Source of the DNA: Anaerolineae bacterium
GTDB lineage: Bacteria; Chloroflexota; Anaerolineae; Aggregatilineales; Phototrophicaceae
Assembly: GCA_017303635.1 (NCBI GenBank)
Contig: JAFLCG010000008.1
Location: forward strand, 186,001 to 250,000
Direction: 5' to 3'
DNA: 64,000 nt
Made by a program: the position numbers and the translations under genes. The notes under the pieces are model-generated. The model saw nothing but the letters and a program-made list of their open reading frames with translations. It did no database searches and had not been told where the DNA came from. Shown here one piece after another: positions 52,526-60,985 of the stretch. Position 1 is the stretch's first letter. Each line of letters starts with the position of its first letter.

Positions 52526-54685
52526 ATGAATGCTGACCGTCTGGCGCTCCTTATCCTCGTCGGCTTTATCTTTTTGGGGCTGACCTATTCCGCCTCAACG
52601 CCAATCTTTGAAGCGCCGGATGAGGCTGCCCACTTCCTTTATGCCCATAACATTATTGAAGAAAATGCGCTTCCGTTGATGACGAACCGGGCGGAGGTTC
52701 TCGCCAGCTTATCCTGGCAGCGGCACCAACCGCCGCTGCTCTACATGACCAGCGCACTATTCATCCGTTGGATTGATCGCAGCGATGTTCAGGAATACCT
52801 GCGTGTGAATCCGCTGGCGGTGCAGGGGGATGTCAGCCTCAACAACCTGAATACTCAATTACATACTTATGCGGTTCCAACAGGCGGTACGCTGACGGCA
52901 GTCCGAGTCATGCGCCTGCTCTGCCTAATGCTGGCGGCTTCGACCCTGTGGTTTATCTACCGGACAGGGCGGCTGGTTTCCGGTCAGCCGCTGGTCGGAT
53001 GTTTGGCGATGCTGCTGGTTGCTGTGATGCCCACGTTTGTGTTTATTGGAGCCAGCATCAATAACGATAACCTGGTCACATTTCTGTATAGTGCCGGTGT
53101 GTACTGGCTCGTAGAGCGCTGGTACATGCGGCGGATCAGCATCCGGCAGGCGGTGGTGTTAGGACTTATCGCCGGGGGCGTAGCGCTCAGCAAATATCAG
53201 GGACTGCCATTTATTGGGTTAGCGGGCGGGGTGCTGCTGATCGGTGCGCTGGTAGGCCGCTGGACGTGGCGGGATGCTGGGGTTGGATTGTCCGGTTTGG
53301 CATTAGGTGTATTGCTACTGGCAGGGTGGTGGTATGTTCGTAATCTACAATTGTATGGCGACCTGATGGCGATCCAGACCACGCGCTCGATCTGGGGGCG
53401 CGGCCCGGTCACGACCGACCTGGGCGCACGGTTGATCGAGTTCGCCGGGGTGTGGCGCTCGATGTGGTACATGCTCGGCTATCTGAATATCCCCGGGCCA
53501 GCCTGGTTATATCCTTGGGTGACACTGGTCAGCGGTGCTGGCCTGATCGCTGGGATCATGGTCTACGTCCGTAGGCGGCGCTGGTTTGCGGCGTTGCTGC
53601 TGCCTACAGTGATCGTACTCTTGTGGGTGACACTGTATTTCAGCACCGGGCAGATCAATACCTCACAGGGGCGGTTTCTCTTTCCGAGTCTGGTTGCATT
53701 TGCCCCGTTGGTCGCTACTGGCTTATATAGTTTGCTGAGACAACGCAGTATGCTTATCCTGCTGCCTCTGGTGCTGGTGACCTTATTGACGCCTGCCGAT
53801 CTACTGCGGGCTTATCGTCCATTAGAAGTCGTTGCTAGCCTGCCGGATGGGGCCATATCGGTTGACCGTGAAGCCGAAGGCTTGCGATTAGTAGGCTACC
53901 GGTTGCAAACTCCGGTGGTGTCACCGGATGGTCTGGTCGAAGTCGATGTTTACTTTCAGGGCCAGCATCCGGACGACCCCTCCCTCACTATAGCGGCACT
54001 CGACCCGATTAGTTTTGCACCCTTGGGTCAGGCCGAATTCTATCCTGGGATAGCGGCAGTCAGCACCCTGGACCCGGCTCAACTGTATCGTGTGAGAGCC
54101 GTACTGCAATTGAATGCAACTCCCTACTCCCCCCGTAAATTGGAACTTCTGTTTCAGTGGCGAGTGATTGACCCGACCGATACCCGGCAAGGACGGTTGC
54201 TCACCTGGAATGATGGCGGCTACTCCGCGTTGCTGCCGGGGCCGCTGCTTCAGGATACGGCTTACGTACTACCAGATGCGGCGGCTCCTGCTGATATCCG
54301 CTTTGGTGATGCGATCCAATTGACGGGCTATACGCTACCGGACTCGCTAATGCTGAAACCGGGCGAGACCCTGCCGATCACACTGTTCTGGCAAAGCCTG
54401 AGCACCCAACCGGATGATTTGCGACTGGCCTTCGGTTTACTGAATGCGGCTGATCAGATTTTGATTCAGTCAGATGGTTATCCGGCAGGTTTGCCTTCGC
54501 CTGCATGGCTACCGGGCTTGCGCTTCACCGATAGCCGCGAGTTGCTCATTCCGGAAGATGCAACACCTGGCAGTTACCGTCTGTATCTGGCATGGTATCG
54601 CAGCCGAGATAACGAACGATTGCCGCTGGTCGGCATGGAAGGGAATCTGTATATGGGTTTGCCCGCTGTCGAAGTTATTCCCTGA
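52526..54685 (+). CDS. DUF2142/GT39-like polytopic membrane protein
   Basis: The 719-residue protein starts at the ATG at 52526 (an upstream TTG would add 17 residues). Helix 1 (LALLILVGFIFLGLTYSA) is followed by PIFEAPDEAAHFLYAHNI, where the DE-xx-H motif is typical of GT-C glycosyltransferases and DUF2142. About ten further helices extend to residue 440 and the last 270 residues are a beta-rich soluble domain with paired repeats (YRLQTPVVSPDGLVEVDVYFQGQ; YTLPDSLMLKPGETLPITLFWQ). It probably transfers a lipid-linked sugar outside the membrane; donor unknown. Confidence 0.8.
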   Translation: MNADRLALLILVGFIFLGLTYSASTPIFEAPDEAAHFLYAHNIIEENALPLMTNRAEVLASLSWQRHQPPLLYMTSALFIRWIDRSDVQEYLRVNPLAVQGDVSLNNLNTQLHTYAVPTGGTLTAVRVMRLLCLMLAASTLWFIYRTGRLVSGQPLVGCLAMLLVAVMPTFVFIGASINNDNLVTFLYSAGVYWLVERWYMRRISIRQAVVLGLIAGGVALSKYQGLPFIGLAGGVLLIGALVGRWTWRDAGVGLSGLALGVLLLAGWWYVRNLQLYGDLMAIQTTRSIWGRGPVTTDLGARLIEFAGVWRSMWYMLGYLNIPGPAWLYPWVTLVSGAGLIAGIMVYVRRRRWFAALLLPTVIVLLWVTLYFSTGQINTSQGRFLFPSLVAFAPLVATGLYSLLRQRSMLILLPLVLVTLLTPADLLRAYRPLEVVASLPDGAISVDREAEGLRLVGYRLQTPVVSPDGLVEVDVYFQGQHPDDPSLTIAALDPISFAPLGQAEFYPGIAAVSTLDPAQLYRVRAVLQLNATPYSPRKLELLFQWRVIDPTDTRQGRLLTWNDGGYSALLPGPLLQDTAYVLPDAAAPADIRFGDAIQLTGYTLPDSLMLKPGETLPITLFWQSLSTQPDDLRLAFGLLNAADQILIQSDGYPAGLPSPAWLPGLRFTDSRELLIPEDATPGSYRLYLAWYRSRDNERLPLVGMEGNLYMGLPAVEVIP

Positions 54686-54686
54686 C

Positions 54687-55358
54687 TCAATCTCGCAGAA
54701 AGTCCGCCAGGAGGGTGGCGATGCGGGTGGCAGCCGCGTCAGTCAGGTGGATGCCGTCGAAACTGTAGCTATACCCGCCCGCCTGCTGGAGGGCGGCATA
54801 GCGTTTGCGACCCAGCGTCACCTCCAGGCCGATCCGGTAGTGGTCCAGCCCTAGCGGTGGGCGCTCTGGCACGCTGGCCGGGGTGAGCGCCGCCATCAGA
54901 TCCAGACTGGGAATGTTCAGTTCCGTACACAACTCGCGCTGAAGGGTGTTCATCTCCTGCAGGGCGTTGACCAGCGCCGGTCGATATTCGACGGGCGGCA
55001 GCGCGACCCAGGTGCGGATCCCGGCATGTTGGAGCTTCATGAGAATAGCCCGCAGATTTTCGCGGAAGGCGATGGGGCTGATGTGCCCTTGCGGAATGCG
55101 CTTCGCCAGCCGGTAGTAAGGGCGGCTGCCGGGTTCGGCGTGGGAAGTGGCGTCATTGATACCAACCATGACCAGGCAGCCATCCGACTTTTCGGCGATC
55201 ACATCCTGCTCGATACGGCGGTAGAGGTTGAGGCTGGTATCCCCGTTGACCCCCTGATTGATGAAGGTATGCCCCCGCAGGAGCGTCGCCAGCTTATCGA
55301 GATAACTGACGCCGTGCGTCCCCTGGGTGAGGCTGTCGCCAAAAAAGACCAGTTTCAT
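54687..55358 (-). CDS. SGNH/GDSL hydrolase
   Basis: The 223-residue enzyme has the four SGNH blocks: FFGDSLTQG (nucleophile Ser), NQGVNGDTSLNLYRRI (Gly), VMVGINDATSH (Asn) and DGIHLTDAAATRIA (catalytic Asp-His). It is an esterase or lipase-like hydrolase, without a signal peptide, so probably cytoplasmic. It is convergent with the DUF2142-like gene, one base between stops, and divergent from nuoA. Confidence 0.88.
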   Translation of the reverse strand: MKLVFFGDSLTQGTHGVSYLDKLATLLRGHTFINQGVNGDTSLNLYRRIEQDVIAEKSDGCLVMVGINDATSHAEPGSRPYYRLAKRIPQGHISPIAFRENLRAILMKLQHAGIRTWVALPPVEYRPALVNALQEMNTLQRELCTELNIPSLDLMAALTPASVPERPPLGLDHYRIGLEVTLGRKRYAALQQAGGYSYSFDGIHLTDAAATRIATLLADFLRD

Positions 55359-55514
55359 GGGCTGTTTCTCAAGTGAGCGTATTCATAAAATCGGTTTGCT
55401 TTACAGCCTGAGTCGTGGATAAAATCCCTTTGACTCCGATAGCGGAGTATGTTAACCTGTGTTGGCCTATTTGTTCAAAAAAGAACAAACTCCAGTTGCC
55501 GGAGACAATCGTAC

Positions 55515-55874
55515 ATGGCTTTACAAGAATTTGCCCCGATAGGCGTTCTCATCCTCCTGGCTATTATTGTCGCCTTGCTGGTCAATAGCCTTTCCTGGTT
55601 GCTCGGTCCGTTCAAGCCCACCGAGCGTAAATCCGCGCCGTATGAATCGGGTATGAAACCGATTGGCCCCGGCACCCGCCGGATGCCGGTCAAGTTCTAT
55701 CTGGTCGCAGTGCTCTTCATTATATTCGATGTGGAAGTCATCTTCTTCCTGCCCTGGGCGGTCAAACTGCGTGAGTTGGGCGTGTATGGGCTGATTACCA
55801 TGGGTGTGTTTCTATTCATTTTGACGGTCGGCTTTGTGTATGAGTGGAAGAAAGGCGCGTTGGAATGGGAGTAG
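55515..55874 (+). CDS. nuoA: NADH-quinone oxidoreductase subunit A
   Basis: The 119-residue membrane subunit has three helices (VLILLAIIVALLVNSLSWLLG, YLVAVLFIIFDVEVIFFLPW, LITMGVFLFILTVGFVYEW) and the family segment KSAPYESGMKPIG. FDVEVIFFLPW carries the conserved acidic residues at the quinone-channel side. The ATG at 55515 has GGAGA 9 bases upstream; an earlier in-frame start is unlikely. It overlaps nuoB by 10 bases and is the first gene of the operon. Confidence 0.95.
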   Translation: MALQEFAPIGVLILLAIIVALLVNSLSWLLGPFKPTERKSAPYESGMKPIGPGTRRMPVKFYLVAVLFIIFDVEVIFFLPWAVKLRELGVYGLITMGVFLFILTVGFVYEWKKGALEWE

Positions 55875-56353
55875 TCAGCTCAAAACTCGGTAATCTGGGC
55901 GTGGTCACCACCACGCTGGATCAAGTGTTTAACTGGGGTCGGAATGGTGCGATGTGGCCGCTGCTGTTCGGCCTGGCCTGCTGCGCCATTGAAATGATGG
56001 CGACCCAGGCTTCTGATTATGATATGTCCCGCTTCGGTATGGAACTCAACCGCGCCAGCCCGCGCCAGAGCGATCTGATGATCGTGGCTGGCCGTGTGAC
56101 CCGCAAGATGGCCCCGGTCGTGCGCCAGTTGTACGATCAAATGCCGTACCCCAAGTATGTGGTTTCGATGGGGGACTGCGCTTCGTGCAGCGGTGTCTAT
56201 AACAACTATGCGCTGGTGCAGGGTGTGGATGAGATCGTCCCGGTGGATGTGTATGTGGCGGGGTGCCCGCCGCGCCCGGAGCAGCTCATTCACGGAATTA
56301 TGACGCTGCATGAAAAAGTGCGTGGCGAAAGCATCCGTAACTGGGCGTCATAG
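55865..56353 (+). CDS. nuoB: NADH-quinone oxidoreductase subunit B
   Basis: The 162-residue subunit holds cluster N2, the last electron carrier before quinone. Ligands are seen in FGLACCAIEMM (two Cys), GDCASCSGVYNN and AGCPPRPEQLI. The start is set at the ATG at 55865 (AAAGG upstream), inside the end of nuoA. A GTG at 55844 would add seven residues. Length is normal. Confidence 0.95.
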   Translation: MGVVSSKLGNLGVVTTTLDQVFNWGRNGAMWPLLFGLACCAIEMMATQASDYDMSRFGMELNRASPRQSDLMIVAGRVTRKMAPVVRQLYDQMPYPKYVVSMGDCASCSGVYNNYALVQGVDEIVPVDVYVAGCPPRPEQLIHGIMTLHEKVRGESIRNWAS

Positions 56354-56360
56354 GCCCTCA

Positions 56361-56388
56361 TAGGGGTGACCCGCCGGGTGACCTCTAC
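56361..56388. repeat. Imperfect palindrome in nuoB-nuoC spacer
   Basis: TAGGGGTGACCCG and CCGGGTGACCTCTA are imperfect inverted copies, with a few mismatches. The same theme (GGGGCGACC with GGGTCxCCC) occurs at 57041-57062 and in part at 26764-26772. Confidence 0.55.
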
Positions 56389-56457
56389 AAACATGAAAGA
56401 TGAAAGGCGGACGTCCAGAGGGGCGTCCCCATGTATTTTGAGCAAAGGTGATTGTGC

Positions 56458-56994
56458 ATGAGCCTTCCCCAGCCTAAAGACCCGGTTGAATCGGTCAAGG
56501 CGGCCCTGCCGACTGCTGTCCTGGATGTGACGGCTTTCCGGGGGGATACGACGCTGGTCGTCGCGCCGGAGCAGATCGTGGCGGTGTGCAAGTATCTGCG
56601 CGATACACCCGGCCTGGTCTATAACTTCCTGTCGGACATCAGCGCGGTGGACTACTACCCGGAATACAATCGTCCGGGGCGCTTTGGTGTGGTCTACCAC
56701 CTGCTCTCCATGCTGTACAAGCGCCGTATCACCCTCAAGACCTATGTGCAGGAAGAAGAACCTGTACTGGACTCGGTGGTCAGCGTGTGGCCGGCAGCCA
56801 ACTGGCTGGAGCGTGAGATCATCGACATGATGGGGATCGATTTCAACGGTAACCCGGATAAGCGCCGCGTGCTGATGCCTGCCGACTGGAACGGTCACCC
56901 GCACCGCCGCGACTATCCATTAGGTTATGAAACGATCATGTTCTCCTTCAATGTTGAGGAGATCATGAAACATAAGCCGAAGGCGACTGAGTAG
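56458..56994 (+). CDS. nuoC: NADH-quinone oxidoreductase subunit C
   Basis: The 178-residue peripheral-arm subunit has the 30-kDa family sequence: YNFLSDISAVDYYP, FGVVYHLLSMLYKRRI and the end motif WLEREIIDMMGIDFNGNPDKRRVLMPADW. The ATG at 56458 has AAAGGTG upstream. It is separate from nuoD, unlike the nuoCD fusion of enterobacteria. A 104-base spacer precedes it, with palindromes. Confidence 0.94.
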   Translation: MSLPQPKDPVESVKAALPTAVLDVTAFRGDTTLVVAPEQIVAVCKYLRDTPGLVYNFLSDISAVDYYPEYNRPGRFGVVYHLLSMLYKRRITLKTYVQEEEPVLDSVVSVWPAANWLEREIIDMMGIDFNGNPDKRRVLMPADWNGHPHRRDYPLGYETIMFSFNVEEIMKHKPKATE

Positions 56995-57040
56995 GGACGC
57001 GCAAGTGCGAAGCCTCCCCGTGGGATGGCGCTTCCGCTTT

Positions 57041-57062
57041 GGGGCGACCTGTCGGGTCACCC
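57041..57062. repeat. Imperfect palindrome in nuoC-nuoD spacer
   Basis: GGGGCGACC and GGGTCACCC flank TGTC. Related to the 56361 repeat. Immediately left, GAAGC and GCTTC (57009-57034) form another weak stem. Confidence 0.55.
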
Positions 57063-57125
57063 GTATAGACGATGTACATGATTTGACGCAGACGGTTCGC
57101 CGTAATGATTTGAGGATGTAGCACA

Positions 57126-58397
57126 ATGACCCTCATGACCCCGGATAAATCGCAGGAAAACCAGCAGCCGACCCAGTGGGAAGGCAGCCTGGAAGAACTC
57201 AAGGGGCTGGTTTCTGAACGGGCTTTCACCGGCGAAACCATGCTGCTGAACATGGGGCCGCATCACCCCAGCACGCACGGCGTGCTGCGCGTGTTGCTGG
57301 AACTCGACGGCGAGGAGATCATCAATCTGCTGCCGGATGTGGGCTTCCTGCATACGGGTATCGAAAAGAACATCGAACACAAGCAGTATGAGAAGGGCGT
57401 GACCCTGACGGACCGGATGGACTATCTGGCCCCGATGAACAACAACTTCTCGTTCTGCCTGGCGATTGAAAAGCTGGTGGATCTGGATGTGCCGGAACGC
57501 GCGCAGATCATGCGCGTCATCTGCCTGGAATTGACCCGCATCAACAGCCACCTGGTGTGGTTGGGGACGCACGCGCTGGACATGGGCGCGATGAGTGTGT
57601 TCCTTTATGCGTTCATCCAGCGCGAAAAGATCCTGCGCATGTTCGAGATGATTTCCGGTCAGCGCCTGATGACCAGCTACATGCGTCCGGGCGGTGTCTG
57701 GCGGGATTTCACGGATGAGTTCTACACCGCGCTCGACTCTTTCCTGAGCGTATTCCCGTCCAAGGTCGATGAATTCCAGCGCCTGCTGACCAACAATCCC
57801 CTGTGGATTGACCGTACGCAGGGCATCGGCATCATCGAGCCGGAGACCGCGTTGGCCTGGGGCGTGAGCGGGCCGAGCCTGCGCGGCAGCGGCGTCAACT
57901 GGGATCTGCGTAAGGCCATGCCCTACAGCGGCTACGAACAGTATGAATTCACCGTGCCGCTGGGCGAACACGGTGATGTGTATGACCGCTTCTACATCCG
58001 TATTCTGGAGATGTACGAAAGCGTGAAGATCATCCAGCAGGCGCTGAAGAAGCTGCCGCGCAAGGGGCCGTTCCGGTCGGAGAACCGCAAGTTCGTGCCG
58101 CCGCCCCGCGCCGAACTGGGCCGCAGCATGGAAGCGGTCATCCACCACTTCAAGCTGTGGACGGAAGGGTTCTCGGCGCCGGATGATGAAGTGTATGTGG
58201 CGGTAGAAAGCCCGCGTGGTGAATTGAGCGTCTACCTGCACGGCACCGGCGGCACCAAGCCGCGCCGCGTCCACTTCAAGACGCCGTCGTTCATGCACAT
58301 CGCGGCCATGCCGGTCATGAGCAAGGGCCATTTCATCGCGGATCTGGTGGCGATCATCGGCAGCATTGACATTGTGTTGGGTGATTGCGACCGATAA
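57126..58397 (+). CDS. nuoD: NADH-quinone oxidoreductase subunit D
   Basis: The 423-residue 49-kDa subunit lines the quinone pocket with NuoB. It has NMGPHHPSTHGVLRVLLELDGE, the conserved MDYLAPMNNNFSF and the C-terminal DLVAIIGSIDIVLGDCDR. GAGGA precedes the ATG at 57126. Length and motifs are normal. Confidence 0.96.
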   Translation: MTLMTPDKSQENQQPTQWEGSLEELKGLVSERAFTGETMLLNMGPHHPSTHGVLRVLLELDGEEIINLLPDVGFLHTGIEKNIEHKQYEKGVTLTDRMDYLAPMNNNFSFCLAIEKLVDLDVPERAQIMRVICLELTRINSHLVWLGTHALDMGAMSVFLYAFIQREKILRMFEMISGQRLMTSYMRPGGVWRDFTDEFYTALDSFLSVFPSKVDEFQRLLTNNPLWIDRTQGIGIIEPETALAWGVSGPSLRGSGVNWDLRKAMPYSGYEQYEFTVPLGEHGDVYDRFYIRILEMYESVKIIQQALKKLPRKGPFRSENRKFVPPPRAELGRSMEAVIHHFKLWTEGFSAPDDEVYVAVESPRGELSVYLHGTGGTKPRRVHFKTPSFMHIAAMPVMSKGHFIADLVAIIGSIDIVLGDCDR

Positions 58398-58464
58398 GAA
58401 GCAGTGCAGAGTGAAGAAGTACAGAGTGAATTACAGCATACGCAATTCACCGAGGATGTTGTAG

Positions 58465-58484
58465 GGGCGCACGGCTGTGCGCCC
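58465..58484. repeat. 20-bp palindrome in nuoD-nuoE spacer
   Basis: The sequence is identical to the 20-mer at 7730-7749 (arms GGGCGCAC and GTGCGCCC). It lies 67 bases after the nuoD stop. Confidence 0.75.
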
Positions 58485-58544
58485 GCCCACTATGGTGCGC
58501 GACTGCAAATCCAAAATTGTGAACTGTGAACTCAGGACAAAAAC

Positions 58545-59036
58545 ATGGGAATCCTCGAAAAATACGGCGACCGCATCCAGCATCACGTTAGCAAGTACCC
58601 GGATAAACGGTCGGCGGTGATGCCGCTCCTGTATGTGGTGCAGGATGAATACGGGTGGGTGACACCCGACGGCATTGACGAAGTGGCGGCGATCCTCGAT
58701 ATGGATCCGACTCAGGTCAAGTCCATTGCCGGTTTCTACACCATGTACTCGGAACAGCCCAAGGGCAAGTACTGGCTCCAGGTCTGCACCGACCTGGCCT
58801 GCGCGCTGCGCGGTGCGGATAAGTTCCATGAAGATCTGAAAGCGGAACTGGGTGTGGAAGAGGGCGGCACCACCGAGGACGGCATGTTCACAGTCGAGCA
58901 TGTGATGTGCCTGGCCGCCTGTGATAAAGCCCCTATGCTCCAGTGCAACTTCCACTTCTACGAGAAGCTGGATATGGACAAGATGAAGGCACTGCTGGCG
59001 GAGTGGCGGGCGGAAGCGGCGAAGACAAGTACTTAG
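58545..59036 (+). CDS. nuoE: NADH-quinone oxidoreductase subunit E
   Basis: The 163-residue 24-kDa subunit carries the N1a [2Fe-2S] cluster: CTDLAC (C-x4-C) and CLAAC (C-x3-C) are seen. It works with NuoF to accept electrons from NADH. The ATG at 58545 has AGGA upstream. The stop lies inside the left arm of an inverted repeat. Confidence 0.95.
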   Translation: MGILEKYGDRIQHHVSKYPDKRSAVMPLLYVVQDEYGWVTPDGIDEVAAILDMDPTQVKSIAGFYTMYSEQPKGKYWLQVCTDLACALRGADKFHEDLKAELGVEEGGTTEDGMFTVEHVMCLAACDKAPMLQCNFHFYEKLDMDKMKALLAEWRAEAAKTST

Positions 59037-59132
59037 TCCTGAGTACCAGGTGCGGAGCCAGAGGCAGGAGCGTGATGTTCAAGGATGACATCGGCTCCGA
59101 ACCCAGCACGACGCACTCAGTACTCAGCACTT
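59027..59132. repeat. Inverted-repeat element overlapping the nuoE stop
   Basis: Outer arms 59027-59046 and 59113-59132 match at 15 of 20 positions; inner arms GGTGCGGAGCC (59049-59059) and GGCTCCGAACC (59093-59103) nest within. It spans most of the nuoE-nuoF spacer and could fold as one long stem. Confidence 0.6.
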
Positions 59133-59164
59133 CTCTGGATTGATGGTGTAAAGGAAGTAACCCG

Positions 59165-60481
59165 ATGCAGCAGACGTATGTACTCCTACGCGGTCGAGAA
59201 ATCCCTGATCTGCACAAGCTCGATGTGTATGTCAAAAACGGGGGCTACGACGCACTGAAAAAAGCAGTCGCCATGCCCACCGCCGACATCATCAATGTTG
59301 TTAAAGCCTCTAACCTGCGGGGTCGTGGTGGCGCCGGCTTCCCGACGGGCATGAAGTGGAGCTTTATCCCACAGAATGAGCCGGTCAAGTATATGGTCGT
59401 CAATTGTGACGAGAGCGAAACCGGTACGTTCAAAGATCGTGAGATCATCGAAACCAATCCGCACCAGTTGATCGAAGGTGCGGTGATCGGTGCCTACGCC
59501 ATCCAGGCGAAGGCCGTTTATATCTACCTGCGTGGCGAATTCTGGGATCAGGCCGCCATGCTGGATCAGGCCATCGCGGACGCTCGTAAGGCCGGGTTGG
59601 TCGGGCCGAACCTGTGCGGCAGCAACTATTCCTGCGAAGTCTATACCCACCTGGGCGCTGGCGCATACATCTGCGGTGAAGAAACCGCGCTGCTCAACAG
59701 CCTGGAAGGCAAGCTCGGCCAACCGCGGGTACGCCCGCCGTTCCCCGCCAATAAGGGCGGCGGTCTGTATGGTGAGCCGACGGTGGTCAACAATGTGGAA
59801 ACCCTGACCAACGTCCCGTGGATCATCAATAACGGGGCCGACGAATACAAGAAGATGGGCAGCGAGCAGTCGCCCGGTACGAAAATCTTCTGCGTCAGCG
59901 GTCATGTGAATAAGCCCGGCAACTACGAATTCCCCTTCGGCATCACCCTGCGCGAACTGATTATGGAACACGCTGGTGGCATTCCCGGTGGCAAGGCCAT
60001 CAAGGGCATTCTGCCGTCGGGTGGCTCTGGCCCGATCATGCGCGTGACCGATGAAATTCTGGATACCAAGCTGACCTACGAAGACATGGCCAAGACGGGT
60101 TCGATCCTGGGGTCGGCCTCGATCATCGTCATGGATGAGACGGTCGACATGACCTGGGTGGCCTCCAAGGTTATCAAGTTCTTCAAGCACGAAAGCTGCG
60201 GCAAATGCACACCCTGCCGTGAAGGCACCTACTGGTTGGATAAGGTCGTCGATCGCATCATGGCGAATGAAGCCCAGATGAAGGACATCGACCTCATCAG
60301 CAACGTAGCCAAGAACATGCAGGGCGTGACCCTGTGCGCGCTGGGTGACTTCGCTGCGAATCCGATCATTCATACCGTGAAGAACTTCCCGGAAGACTTC
60401 AAGCAGCATGTGAAGGGTGCTGCCGCCGCCCCTGCCAAAGCCGCCCCGAAGCAGGCTGCTCCTGCACCGGCAGGTGACTAG
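59165..60481 (+). CDS. nuoF: NADH-quinone oxidoreductase subunit F
   Basis: The 438-residue flavoprotein binds NADH, FMN and cluster N3. Visible are the glycine-rich NADH/FMN segment RGRGGAGFPTGMKW, GAGAYICGEETAL, and the cluster ligands ESCGKCTPCREGT plus a Cys in TLCALGDFA. The last 20 residues are a Lys/Pro/Ala tail (KAAPKQAAPAPAGD). AAAGGAAG precedes the ATG at 59165. Confidence 0.96.
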   Translation: MQQTYVLLRGREIPDLHKLDVYVKNGGYDALKKAVAMPTADIINVVKASNLRGRGGAGFPTGMKWSFIPQNEPVKYMVVNCDESETGTFKDREIIETNPHQLIEGAVIGAYAIQAKAVYIYLRGEFWDQAAMLDQAIADARKAGLVGPNLCGSNYSCEVYTHLGAGAYICGEETALLNSLEGKLGQPRVRPPFPANKGGGLYGEPTVVNNVETLTNVPWIINNGADEYKKMGSEQSPGTKIFCVSGHVNKPGNYEFPFGITLRELIMEHAGGIPGGKAIKGILPSGGSGPIMRVTDEILDTKLTYEDMAKTGSILGSASIIVMDETVDMTWVASKVIKFFKHESCGKCTPCREGTYWLDKVVDRIMANEAQMKDIDLISNVAKNMQGVTLCALGDFAANPIIHTVKNFPEDFKQHVKGAAAAPAKAAPKQAAPAPAGD

Positions 60482-60491
60482 AGGAACCGGA

Positions 60492-60517
60492 CAGGGGTAA
60501 GGCTTGCCTTGCCCCTG
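60492..60517 (+). terminator. Hairpin after nuoF
   Basis: CAGGGGTAAGG (60492-60502) pairs with CCTTGCCCCTG (60507-60517), one G-U pair, loop CTTG. Only CTGTTTGC follows, so it is a weak terminator or an RNA-processing/stability element between nuoF and the inserted genes. Confidence 0.5.
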
Positions 60518-60525
60518 CTGTTTGC

Positions 60526-60972
60526 ATGATGACTGAACCCACCGCACCGATCAGCACACTGGATGAATCTGCTCCGGCTTCGGAAGTTGGAACGGTTCAG
60601 AGCGCATCCGCTGAGCCAGTCCAGGAATTGCCGGTTGATTTGCCGGAGAATGGCGCGGTTCCAGCACAGCCCGGGTGGCTGGATTGGATGCGCGGGATAT
60701 TGACTGGACGCCTATCCGAAGCGGCGCTGACCGAGCGTTTGCGGGAAGTGGATGGTGCCATCGCCGGTAATCCGGAAGCCGCTATCAATTATGTGACTCG
60801 CGGCGAACTGCTGCTCCAGGCGGGTTTGCCGGAAGCCGCCCTGGCGGATTTCCAGCAGGGGTATCTGCTGGCGAACGAAGAATTCCAGGACGCTGACTGG
60901 GGCGTTGTGGCGCAGGTGACCCAGGATCGGGCGCTGCGGGGTTTGCACCAGGCCGAACGGCAGTTGAGTTAA
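60526..60972 (+). CDS. Hypothetical TPR-like protein within nuo operon
   Basis: The 148-residue protein has a Glu/Pro/Ala-rich disordered N-terminus and a C-terminal helical pair resembling one to two tetratricopeptide units (AINYVTRGELLLQAGLPEAALADFQQGYLLA). It is not a known complex I subunit. It begins 44 bases after nuoF, ends 13 bases before the Uma2 start, and shares the strand and likely the transcript with nuo. It may be an assembly or regulatory factor, but that is only suggested by position. Confidence 0.7.
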   Translation: MMTEPTAPISTLDESAPASEVGTVQSASAEPVQELPVDLPENGAVPAQPGWLDWMRGILTGRLSEAALTERLREVDGAIAGNPEAAINYVTRGELLLQAGLPEAALADFQQGYLLANEEFQDADWGVVAQVTQDRALRGLHQAERQLS

Positions 60973-60985
60973 GGGAGGCGTGTTC

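Noticed and set aside
57057..58331. Long open frame antisense to nuoD
   Set aside because: nuoD is certain on the plus strand; the antisense translation is His/Gln/Arg-rich with no motif, typical of GC-biased shadow frames.
59186..60547. 453-codon frame antisense to nuoF
   Set aside because: Same reasoning: nuoF matches its family over its full length and the antisense product resembles nothing.
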